From: Burkholderiales bacterium
GTDB taxonomy: Bacteria; Pseudomonadota; Gammaproteobacteria; Burkholderiales; Burkholderiaceae_D
DNA length: 64,000 nt
Assembly (NCBI GenBank): GCA_016196925.1
Contig: JACPWS010000011.1
Coordinates: 1-64,000 of the forward strand
Direction of reading: 5' to 3'
In this document: piece by piece, positions 26,551 through 33,998 of the stretch
How the letters are laid out: every line of letters begins with the position of its first letter
Position numbering within the stretch: the stretch's first letter is position 1
The notes under the pieces: model-generated
The model's input: only the letters and a program-made list of their open reading frames with translations
Databases searched by the model: none
Told to the model about the DNA's origin: nothing
Program-made: the position numbers and the translations under genes

Positions 26551-28011
26551 ATGCACTACGTCTCGACCCGCGGCCACGCCGCGCAGCAAAATTTTTCCGA
26601 AATCCTGTTGGGCGGCCTGGCTCCCGATGGCGGCCTGTACCTGCCGCAAAGCTATCCGCAAGTCACAGGCGCCGAGCTGGACGCCTGGCGCAAGCTGAGC
26701 TATGCCGGGCTGGCGCTGGAAGTGTTGAAGAAATTCGCGACCGATATTCCGGCCGCCGACCTGCAGGCGCTGACCGCGAAGACTTACACTGCGGACGTTT
26801 ACCGCAATACGCGCAAACAGGAAGATGCGGCGCAGATCACCCCTTTGCGCGTGCTGCAGGATAAGGGCGGCCGCAAGCTGATCCTGCAAGCCTTGTCGAA
26901 TGGGCCTACGCTGGCCTTCAAGGATATGGCGATGCAATTGCTCGGCAACCTGTTTGAATACACGCTGGACAAGCGGCATGCCGAGCTGAATATTTTCGGC
27001 GCGACGTCCGGCGATACCGGCAGCGCCGCAGAATATGCGATGCGCGGCAAGCGCGGCATCCGCGTCTTCATGCTGTCGCCGCACAAGAAGATGAGCGCCT
27101 TCCAGACCGCCCAGATGTTCAGCCTGCAAGACACTAACATTTTCAATATCGCGGTGGAAGGCGTGTTCGACGATTGCCAGGATATGGTGAAAGCCGTCTC
27201 GAACGATCTGGAATTCAAGCAGCGCCAGAAAATCGGCACCGTGAATTCCATCAACTGGGCGCGCGTGGTGGCCCAGGTCGTGTACTACTTCCGCGGCTAC
27301 CTGAGCGCCACCGGCAACAACGAGCAGCAAGTCTCGTTCACCGTCCCGTCCGGCAATTTCGGCAATATCTGCGCCGGCCACATCGCCCGCATGATGGGCC
27401 TGCCTATCGCGCAACTGGTGGTGGCCACCAATGAAAACGACGTGCTCGATGAATTCTTCCGCACCGGCGTGTACCGGGTGCGCAAGTCGGCCGAGACCTG
27501 GCACACTACCAGCCCGTCCATGGACATCTCCAAAGCTTCGAATTTCGAACGCTTCATCTACGACTTGCTGGACGGCGACAGCGCCCGGGTGGCGGCCTTG
27601 TTCAGGAAAGTCGAAACTGCAGGCGGCTTCGACCTGTCCGGCGGCCCCGGCAGCGACGGCGACGAATTCGCCAAGGTCGCGCGCTTCGGTTTCGTCTCGG
27701 GCAAATCGGTGCATGCCGATAGACTCAACACCATCCGCCAGGTCAAACAAGACTACGGCATCACGGTCGATACCCACACCGCCGATGGCGTCAAGGTCGC
27801 ACTCGAGCATTTGCAAGAGGGCGTACCGATGATCGTGCTGGAAACCGCCTTGCCGGCCAAGTTCAATGAAACGATACGCGAAGCGCTGGGGCGCGACGCC
27901 GAGCGTCCGGCCGGCTTCGAAAACATAGAAGCGCTACCGCAGCGCTTTGAAGTGATGAATGCCGATGTGGCAAAGATGAAAGCGTATATCGCGGCGCATA
28001 CCGGCCTGTAA
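26551..28011 (+). CDS. thrC: Threonine synthase
   Basis: A 486-residue PLP enzyme that makes threonine from O-phosphohomoserine. K124 in NGPTLAFKDMAMQLLG binds PLP, and FGATSGDTGSAAEYAMRGK, SINWARVVAQVVYYF and PSGNFGNICAGHIA are typical of the long, proteobacterial form. The start MHYVSTRGHA fits homologues; an ATG 36 bases upstream gives an unrelated extension. It is about 2 kb from the threonine-degrading operon but in the opposite direction and without hom next to it. Confidence 0.96.
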   Translation: MHYVSTRGHAAQQNFSEILLGGLAPDGGLYLPQSYPQVTGAELDAWRKLSYAGLALEVLKKFATDIPAADLQALTAKTYTADVYRNTRKQEDAAQITPLRVLQDKGGRKLILQALSNGPTLAFKDMAMQLLGNLFEYTLDKRHAELNIFGATSGDTGSAAEYAMRGKRGIRVFMLSPHKKMSAFQTAQMFSLQDTNIFNIAVEGVFDDCQDMVKAVSNDLEFKQRQKIGTVNSINWARVVAQVVYYFRGYLSATGNNEQQVSFTVPSGNFGNICAGHIARMMGLPIAQLVVATNENDVLDEFFRTGVYRVRKSAETWHTTSPSMDISKASNFERFIYDLLDGDSARVAALFRKVETAGGFDLSGGPGSDGDEFAKVARFGFVSGKSVHADRLNTIRQVKQDYGITVDTHTADGVKVALEHLQEGVPMIVLETALPAKFNETIREALGRDAERPAGFENIEALPQRFEVMNADVAKMKAYIAAHTGL

Positions 28012-28029
28012 TCCGGCGCGCTCCGCATG

Positions 28030-28240
28030 CGCAGACCAAAAAAACGCATCGCAGTAAGCATGCGGCTTTCCAGTCAAAATCGGGCTGGGAAGCCCGTATT
28101 TATTGTGTATACCGTTCAGCCTGCCGCAATCTGAAAGCCGTCATCCCAGCGCGCTTTAAGCTGCGATCCAGTGGCTTTCCTCAATCAACGGGCATGGCCA
28201 TGACATTATTCTCATGGCGTTCGCCGTCCAGCTCAACATA
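28030..28240. repeat. ~210-bp duplicated block, copy 1
   Basis: This block aligns with 30810-31019. Shared landmarks, in order, are GCAG(A/G)CCAAAAAA, AAGCATGCGGCTTTCC, AAAATCGGGCTGGGAAGC, GTCATCCCAGCG, GCTTTAAGCTG, GGCTTTCCTCAA, and then the end of an acetyltransferase reading frame. It follows thrC and contains the 19-codon acetyltransferase relic. Confidence 0.75.
28181..28240 (-). pseudogene. Relic of a GNAT acetyltransferase C-terminus
   Basis: Translated on the minus strand, these bases read YVELDGERHENNVMAMPVD and a stop. The intact acetyltransferase at 30960-31481 ends YFVLDGERHENDVMARPTN and a stop. The two fragments are embedded in the same duplicated block, so this is the leftover 3' end of a second copy. 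It is too short to be functional. Confidence 0.75.
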
Positions 28241-28303
28241 ATCCGTTTATGCGGGCCGGCGCGCAAAAACAGGCCAGGGGCGCATGGGCAGGGCGCCCCT
28301 GGT

Positions 28304-28801
28304 TCATGTTTTCTTATTCGCCGCTTGTTGCAACTCTTTAAAAATCCACTCTTCCAGCAAGTCTTGGCCTGCGGCGTTGGTTTTCTCGTCCGCCGCAATT
28401 AATTTGCCATCTTTGCCGAAGATTAAAATGCAAGGCGCCATGTAGATTTTCCACCGATAATCTCTGATGGCTTTGCTGTAGCCGTTATTGCCCGGGCTGA
28501 TATGTACCTTGCGTATCGCCACATCGGGCCGCACACGAAGGAAGTCGGCAATATTCTGATCGAGTTGATGGCAGCCGGAACAATTTTCGTCGTGAAAATA
28601 CACGACCGTCAACACACCGGGTTCGGCCAATTGTTTCGGCGTCGTGGGTAGTTGATCCGGATTGGCGTCGACGAAGCGGTTGCCGGTCTGGGCTTCGGTA
28701 TAGCTGGTGACGGGAATCATCAAGATATCCAAATCCGATTTTTTGATGGCTAAAAAACAGACGGCGAGGCCGAGTGCGATAAAGACCAATACGTGTTTCA
28801 T
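28304..28801 (-). CDS. Membrane-anchored thioredoxin-like protein
   Basis: A 165-residue protein with one N-terminal hydrophobic segment (VLVFIALGLAVCFLAI), then a thioredoxin-fold domain with a CSGC redox motif (FHDENCSGCHQLDQNIADF) and the cis-proline region YMAPCILIFGKDGKLI. It is probably periplasmic and tethered to the inner membrane, and could reduce or oxidise disulfides. Its ATG overlaps the stop of the TPM gene (ATGA), so it is translationally coupled to that gene and to LemA. Confidence 0.78.
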   Translation of the reverse strand: MKHVLVFIALGLAVCFLAIKKSDLDILMIPVTSYTEAQTGNRFVDANPDQLPTTPKQLAEPGVLTVVYFHDENCSGCHQLDQNIADFLRVRPDVAIRKVHISPGNNGYSKAIRDYRWKIYMAPCILIFGKDGKLIAADEKTNAAGQDLLEEWIFKELQQAANKKT

Positions 28802-29502
28802 TTTGCTATTTTTTTAAGTTTGCGGCGATGCCAGAACAGGCCGGCCGCGTAAGCTATTCCGAAAAGTATCAGGATGCCGATCAACACCTGTTCTCGCGTC
28901 AGCGACATCGTCAGCCGCTCGTAGAAGCTCAGCATAGGCGAAAAATACGCACCGGTCGCGTCGAGGTAATAGAAGAACGTGGGCGTACTGTCTTCACCTC
29001 TGGCGGCTTTGATCATCTCGTCAATTGCAGCCTCTATCGCTTCGGCGTGCTTTTCTTTTTCGAATAAGGGCAGGATGGTTCGGCGGACGATGCGGGCGAT
29101 CTTGACGTCGGGCAGGGCGCCGGCGATGCCCGCACCGGTAGATATCCAAAATTGACCGTCTTGCCTGACCAGGAACAGGACGCCATTTCCCTGCCCGTTA
29201 TTGCCGATATCCCATTTGTTCCAGACCTGGATCGCATAATCCCGTGCCTCCAGTTGGCCGGTTGATGGCACCGACAGGAAGACGATTTGCGTACCGTTTT
29301 GATGCTCTAAAGATTGCAGCTTCTTCGTAATTTCCAGCGATTTTGAAAGCGTTAACACGCCGAGGTAGTCGTTGACTAACTGGTATTTATCGGGGATGGG
29401 GAAAGCGATTTTTGATAACACCACCTCGTTGTCTGACGAAAGGGCGGAAGCTCCCGTGCAAATTAACCAGAATGCCAGCCCCCAAAACAATCGGCCTATC
29501 AT
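28798..29502 (-). CDS. TPM-domain (YgcG-like) membrane protein
   Basis: A 234-residue protein with a signal sequence (FWGLAFWLICTGASA), a TPM domain (about residues 40-170, with VNDYLGVLT, GQGNGVLFLVRQDGQFWISTGAGIAGALPD) and one C-terminal transmembrane helix (VLIGILILFGIAYAAGLFW) followed by a basic tail. TPM proteins are usually paired with LemA, as here, and have been linked to membrane-protein quality control, including photosystem repair. The ATG overlaps the LemA stop by four bases and its own stop overlaps the next ATG. Confidence 0.85.
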   Translation of the reverse strand: MIGRLFWGLAFWLICTGASALSSDNEVVLSKIAFPIPDKYQLVNDYLGVLTLSKSLEITKKLQSLEHQNGTQIVFLSVPSTGQLEARDYAIQVWNKWDIGNNGQGNGVLFLVRQDGQFWISTGAGIAGALPDVKIARIVRRTILPLFEKEKHAEAIEAAIDEMIKAARGEDSTPTFFYYLDATGAYFSPMLSFYERLTMSLTREQVLIGILILFGIAYAAGLFWHRRKLKKIAK

Positions 29503-30173
29503 TTCAATTCTATATTGGGGGAATGTTTGATCGCCGTTTCATTTTCTACCGCGAATTTTGGCCTGGCCTTGTAGCCCGCTTGCGCCGCAATCAAGTTGGT
29601 AGGGAAGCGGCGTATCGTGAAATTGTAATCAGCCACGGCCTCAATATAGCGCTGACGCGAATAAGTGATACGGTTCTCCGTCCCTTCCAGCTGCACCATC
29701 AGATCGAGGTATAACTCGCTCGCCTTCAGTTCGGGGTAATTCTCCGCCACCATCAGCAAACGTGAAAGAGGAATGGATAATTGTCTTTGGGCCTGTAAAA
29801 ACTGCTCCAGTGCGCGCGGGTCTTTGTTGTTTTCTATGGAGGTGGGAAGCGTCGCCAGTTTGTTTCTCGCCGCAGCGATTTCACCAAACAATGTCGTTTC
29901 GTGCGCGGCGTAAGACTTGACGACGCTCACCAGATTCGGGACCAGATCGGCGCGGCGCGTGTATTGATTCAGTACGTGACTCCACTCGGCATCGACGCGC
30001 TCGTCGTTGGCCTGCAAAGTATTGTATTGACTGATGGCGTACCAGGCGGAGAACGCAAGCCCAGCGAGTATGAAAACCAGTATGGCCGGCAGCCATTTGG
30101 CGCTAGCCGACTTTTGTTCACCAAACGCCGGTGCGGGCGCGGTTGCGGATTTTTGAGAAAAAAGATCAGTCAT
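29499..30173 (-). CDS. LemA family membrane protein
   Basis: About 224 residues. One transmembrane helix (WLPAILVFILAGLAFSAWYAI) is followed by the helical LemA domain: NTLQANDERVDAEWSHVLNQYTRRADLVPNLVSVVKSYAAHE, then QFLQAQRQLSIPLSRLLMVAENYPELKASE. LemA proteins have a short outside N-terminus and a helical bundle facing the other side. The ATG at 30173 (MTDLFSQK) puts the helix at its usual place; an ATG at 30242 would add 23 residues with a second hydrophobic stretch. It is the first gene of a coupled LemA-TPM-thioredoxin-like unit. Confidence 0.86.
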   Translation of the reverse strand: MTDLFSQKSATAPAPAFGEQKSASAKWLPAILVFILAGLAFSAWYAISQYNTLQANDERVDAEWSHVLNQYTRRADLVPNLVSVVKSYAAHETTLFGEIAAARNKLATLPTSIENNKDPRALEQFLQAQRQLSIPLSRLLMVAENYPELKASELYLDLMVQLEGTENRITYSRQRYIEAVADYNFTIRRFPTNLIAAQAGYKARPKFAVENETAIKHSPNIELK

Positions 30174-30433
30174 TTCGGTCTGGATGAGATTCGTCAATAG
30201 TAGAAAACCTGAGGCAAGAAAAAACAGTTGCGGCTGTCGCATGGCGCGTAACTGGGGCGTCCGCCTTTGTCGTTAAATGCCGGCGTGTTTCGTCCAATTG
30301 CAAGGCCTGTGGAAGTATCCACGACCTGTCATCGGTAGTCAAACGCCAACTAAGGCGCATAGTCGGCTGCGGTCATGCCAGTACACGGATTCGTGCTGTC
30401 AATGCGACCGATTCCGGACCTCGGCAACTATCC
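30174..30433. other. Gene-free stretch
   Basis: About 260 bases lie between the LemA gene and the truncated DUF2867 gene. I see no credible gene, terminator or RNA here. It probably contains the promoter of the leftward LemA-TPM-thioredoxin unit, but no clear -35/-10 pair was identified. Confidence 0.4.
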
Positions 30434-30805
30434 TTATTTATCTGCCGTCAAGCCGCAGCCGGTGCGGATACGGGAGAGTAGTGCCGGGGCGATCAGTTTA
30501 TGTAGCGGCGTTACCGGGAGCATGTACGCTCGCCCCAGGAAATTGTGGACATGTACGACGGTGCTGACCGCAATCGACTGAACGCCGCTTGGGGTAGCGG
30601 GGTGGCGATAGACGGAAAGTACAACATCCAGATGTTGGTCGCTATCTCCGACCAGCAGCTCGTTATCGCTATTGGAAATGAGGGTGAACATACCGACCCG
30701 GTCGCCCGCCGTGTAAGCCGACTCTGGTTTTGCGCCGCTTATCTCGCCGAGTCCGCCGAGGTCTTTTAGCCCGACCAGCCGGACGGTGCTGTTCCGCAGC
30801 GCCAC
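30434..30805 (-). pseudogene. 5'-truncated DUF2867-family gene
   Basis: The 123-residue frame has the C-terminal two thirds of DUF2867: VALRNSTVRLVGLKDLG, DRVGMFTLISNSDNELLVGDSDQHLDVVLSVYRH, IAVSTVVHVHNFLGRAYMLPVTPLHKLIAPALLSRI. The usual N-terminal 40-50 residues are absent. The reading frame stays open upstream into the duplicated repeat, where CVFWPALVALRN may keep the last of the old coding sequence, so a repeat insertion or recombination seems to have replaced the 5' end. Only a GTG start is available. Whether a product is made is doubtful. Confidence 0.65.
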
Positions 30806-30809
30806 GAGC

Positions 30810-31019
30810 GCAGGCCAAAAAACACACCGCGTTAAGCATGCGGCTTTCCGGCGAAAATCGGGCTGGGAAGCCTGTGCATATTGCGGATGTGGTTTAGCTA
30901 AGCCGCAATTTAAAAGTCGTCATCCCAGCGTGCTTTAAGCTGGGATCCAGCGGCTTTCCTCAATTCGTCGGCCTGGCCATGACATCGTTCTCATGGCGCT
31001 CACCATCCAGCACAAAATA
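30810..31019. repeat. ~210-bp duplicated block, copy 2
   Basis: The counterpart of 28030-28240. Its left edge coincides with the point where the DUF2867 gene loses its N-terminal region. Its right part is the last 60 bases or so of the intact acetyltransferase gene. The inner part carries CGTCATCCCAGCGTGCTTTA and GCTGGGATCC, a short inverted repeat. Confidence 0.75.
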
Positions 31020-31481
31020 AGCGGTGCCGCATTTGCTGTAGCCTTGCTTGCGGTAAAACGCAATGGCGCGCGCATTTTGGTTATTGGTCGTCAACCACAG
31101 CGCGCCGTTGCCGCAACGCTGGCGCGCAGCCTCGGCGCAGTCCTGCAGCAAGCGCGAACCCACGCCGCGGCCGGCGAAATGGGCTTGCACATACAGCGTC
31201 GCCAGCTCGGTCGCGGCCTGCGGCGCAGCGGCCTGCGGCGTGTCGAAGGCCAGTACTGCGTAGGCGATCAGATGCCGGTCCGATTCCGCGACCAGCAGCA
31301 GCTTATCCGGCGCGGCGATCAATTGCCGGAATTTTTCCGGCGTGAATTCTGTCAGCACATAGACGGAAATCGCATCGCGGATTCCTTCTTTGGCATAGGT
31401 GTGCAGCCAGACTTGCAGGGCCAGGGCGGCCAGGTTGTTGGCGTCTTTTGCTTGGGCGGGGCGGATCAGCATTTTTGGCAT
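30960..31481 (-). CDS. GNAT-family N-acetyltransferase
   Basis: A 173-residue acetyltransferase with the acetyl-CoA-binding signature QAHFAGRGVGSRLLQDCAE and the C-terminal motif NQNARAIAFYRKQGYSKCG. The substrate is unknown; this subgroup acylates small amines or protein N-termini. The last 20 codons lie inside a repeated block, of which a degenerate second copy exists at 28181-28240. No strong ribosome-binding site precedes ATG 31481; ATG 31472 (MLIRPAQ) is an alternative. Confidence 0.88.
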   Translation of the reverse strand: MPKMLIRPAQAKDANNLAALALQVWLHTYAKEGIRDAISVYVLTEFTPEKFRQLIAAPDKLLLVAESDRHLIAYAVLAFDTPQAAAPQAATELATLYVQAHFAGRGVGSRLLQDCAEAARQRCGNGALWLTTNNQNARAIAFYRKQGYSKCGTAYFVLDGERHENDVMARPTN

Positions 31482-31574
31482 AGATTGGGTAGGGTTTGAA
31501 TCGGTGCGCCAAATCCGCGAGTGTTCGCGGCGCTTAGCCGCTATTCCGCAAGACCCGGCACGGCCGGAGTGCCG

Positions 31575-32486
31575 TCAGGCCAACACCCGCCTTACCCCTT
31601 CACTCAGCCTCGCCCCAAACACGTTCACCAGCAAGCCGCCCATCACGATCGCGGCCCCGAGTATCTGGCGCGGCTGCAGGGCTTCGCCGAGCAAGATCCA
31701 GGCGGCGCTCAGGCCGACTACCGGCACCAGCAAGGTCAGCGGCGCCACCATGTGGGTCGGCAGGCTGGACAGCAGGCGGCCCCACAGGGTGTAGCCTATC
31801 AGGGTGGCGGCCACGGCCAGGTATACCACGGTCAGGATCGACGATAAGGACAGGTGCGTCAGGCTGTGGGTGATGGTAGCGGCGCCTTCGAAAACCAGCG
31901 ACAGCAGCAAGAACGGGACGATGGGGATCAGCGCGCTCCAGGACACCAGGCTGAGCACGGCGGTCGGGCCTATCTTCTTGTTGATGACATTGCCGCTGGC
32001 CCAGGATAGCGCGGCGCACAGCGTCAGCGCAAAACCCAGTACGGTGACCTGGCTGGCGGAATTGGCCAGGCTGGCGCTGCCCAGTAATAGCAGTCCGATG
32101 CTGGCGATCAGCATGCCGAGCAGATTGCTGGCGCGCAGCTGGTCGCCGAACACCAGGGCCGATAAGCCGACCGTGAAGAAAGCCTGCGCCTGCAGCACCA
32201 ATGACGCCAGCCCGGCCGGCATGCCGACCGCCATCGCGGAAAACAAAAACGCGAATTGGCCGAGACTGATGCTCAGCGCATACGCCAGCAGCAGCTTTAG
32301 CGGCACCTTGGGGCGCGGCAGAAACAGGATGGCCGGAAACGCCACCAGCATAAAACGCAGCGCGCCCAGCAAGAACGGCGGCACGCCTTTCAGTCCGATC
32401 TTGATCACCACGAAATTCATACCCCATAAAAAGATCACGATCAGGGCGGTGGCGAGGTGGCGCGGGCTAAAGACTGGTTTCGACAT
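31575..32486 (-). CDS. EamA/DMT-family transporter
   Basis: A 303-residue protein with ten predicted membrane helices in two EamA repeats. The first contains FLWGMNFVVIKIGLKGVPPFLLGALRFMLVAFPAI, the second SWASGNVINKKIG and the YLAVAATLIGYTLWGRLLS, LTLLVPVVGLSAAWILLGE segments. The closest group is the EamA-type exporters of cysteine pathway intermediates or other amino-acid-like compounds. The actual substrate cannot be inferred. Confidence 0.88.
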   Translation of the reverse strand: MSKPVFSPRHLATALIVIFLWGMNFVVIKIGLKGVPPFLLGALRFMLVAFPAILFLPRPKVPLKLLLAYALSISLGQFAFLFSAMAVGMPAGLASLVLQAQAFFTVGLSALVFGDQLRASNLLGMLIASIGLLLLGSASLANSASQVTVLGFALTLCAALSWASGNVINKKIGPTAVLSLVSWSALIPIVPFLLLSLVFEGAATITHSLTHLSLSSILTVVYLAVAATLIGYTLWGRLLSSLPTHMVAPLTLLVPVVGLSAAWILLGEALQPRQILGAAIVMGGLLVNVFGARLSEGVRRVLA

Positions 32487-32639
32487 AGAGGGGCGTGGGT
32501 AGCGATGTGGATAGCGTCAAGTTTTTTCCCGGGCGCGCAGGTGCTGGCCCCGGTGCATGAGTAATTGCCTGAAAGGATAGACAGCATAACAGCCGGCGCG
32601 GATCGCTGCAGGCGCTCCCATGAGCGCGGGCGCGCGGCG

Positions 32640-33854
32640 TTAATCGGATGCTGCACTGGACTGTGTCAGGAGCTGCCGCGGGGGAGGCAGTTGCGGCAAA
32701 TCTTCATAACCGAACCAATACGGGATCGCACGCAAGTCGAGCAGCAAGCCGCCCTCGGCCGGCGCCTGACTCAGGCGCGCGATATCGGCCTCGCTCAGCG
32801 GCACGATTTTGGCTGCGTCGCGGCTGCGGCTGAACACGCCGTGGCGCCATTGATAGACTTCGTCGACTTTCTCGGCATAAGTGTAGGAGTGGCGATGGTC
32901 GTTGTAATAGTCGCTGAAACGGCCGCGTCCCAGATAAATGGCATTGGAGCCTTCGTAGCCGGTTTTTTGGGCGCTGAGGGGATCGGTGTTGCGCAGATAA
33001 ACCCAGTCGCCCGGCACGAAATTGCCAGCGGCGACGCCGGAATTGAGGCGCAATAGCTTGCCGGGGACATCGCGCGTGGCGGCGTCGAAATCGCTCTCGA
33101 AGTCCCACATCGCGGGCGGCTCGACCCCTACCAGAGGTTCGGCGTCGTGCAGCAGGCGGCTGCGTACCAGGGCGGTTTTGGGACTGTCTTTTCTGACGCG
33201 AACGTAGTAATCGAGCACCGCGTGCGCATACACGAGTTTGGCCGCCGTATAGCAGCCTATGCGGTAACGGTCTTGATGGAGGAAGGCGTCCAGCAAGGCG
33301 CGCCGCAAAGGCACCGTGGCCAGCGGTGTGCCTCTATCCCACATTTGTCGGTTCCAGTAGGCGAGCTCGCCGTCGGGCCAGACCCAGGATAATTCTTCGC
33401 TCCAGGCGACGATATTCTGGCGTAGCCCGACCTGCTCGCGCAAGGCGGCTACCGTGCAGGCCGCGCCATGCAAGCGGGTCAGACGGCCCGGCTGGAGCAG
33501 GGCCAGAAGGATTTCTTTTTTGGCTACCGTACGCACGGCGCGGGTCTTGCCGTTTTTCAGCGGTAAGCGCAAGGATTCGTCGGGGATGCGGTATTGCCGC
33601 TGCAGCTCCAGGGTGCCGTCCGCCGCGCTATTCAGGGTGTAGCCGAGCGTGCCGTCGGCCGTGCCGGTCTGCGTCACCAGCTGCCGTTCTACGCCCAGTT
33701 CGCGCAGGTAAGCTGTCATCGCGCGCCGCAGCTGCAGGCTTTGCTGCGGGGCGCAAGCGAACACGATGCCGCCGGCGGCGCCGGCAGCGTCGCTGCTGAC
33801 CGCGCACAGCAATGCCAGCACGAGAGGGGTGCTTGCATGGATCAGGTTCGGCAT
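32640..33854 (-). CDS. Secreted transglutaminase-like protein (Tgl family)
   Basis: A 404-residue protein with a signal sequence (LVLALLCAVSSDAAGA). The C-terminal half resembles the spore protein-glutamine gamma-glutamyltransferase Tgl of Bacillus: RIGCYTAAKLVYAHAVLDYY with candidate nucleophile C201, then FVPGDWVYLRNTDP, EGSNAIYLGRGRF with E301, and HRHSY with H320/H322, matching the Cys-Glu-His order. If active it would cross-link proteins in the periplasm or outside the cell. The N-terminal 150 residues are unassigned. It is divergent from the SagB-type gene with 144 bases between. The family call rests on motif recognition. Confidence 0.6.
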   Translation of the reverse strand: MPNLIHASTPLVLALLCAVSSDAAGAAGGIVFACAPQQSLQLRRAMTAYLRELGVERQLVTQTGTADGTLGYTLNSAADGTLELQRQYRIPDESLRLPLKNGKTRAVRTVAKKEILLALLQPGRLTRLHGAACTVAALREQVGLRQNIVAWSEELSWVWPDGELAYWNRQMWDRGTPLATVPLRRALLDAFLHQDRYRIGCYTAAKLVYAHAVLDYYVRVRKDSPKTALVRSRLLHDAEPLVGVEPPAMWDFESDFDAATRDVPGKLLRLNSGVAAGNFVPGDWVYLRNTDPLSAQKTGYEGSNAIYLGRGRFSDYYNDHRHSYTYAEKVDEVYQWRHGVFSRSRDAAKIVPLSEADIARLSQAPAEGGLLLDLRAIPYWFGYEDLPQLPPPRQLLTQSSAASD

Positions 33855-33998
33855 GTCTGGCCCTGTGAAAACGTGAGCGTCTGCCGCTCCGGGGAAACGG
33901 AAGGGGCTGAAAGCATTTTAGGCGATGGCGCGCATTTCTCCAGTCGCAAAAATGCGAACTAGAATACAACTACGCTGACTTTCCTGGCAGGCCACATC

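Noticed and set aside
30277-30769. Rightward reading frames over the DUF2867 gene
   Set aside because: They are antisense to the DUF2867 frame and show no domain.
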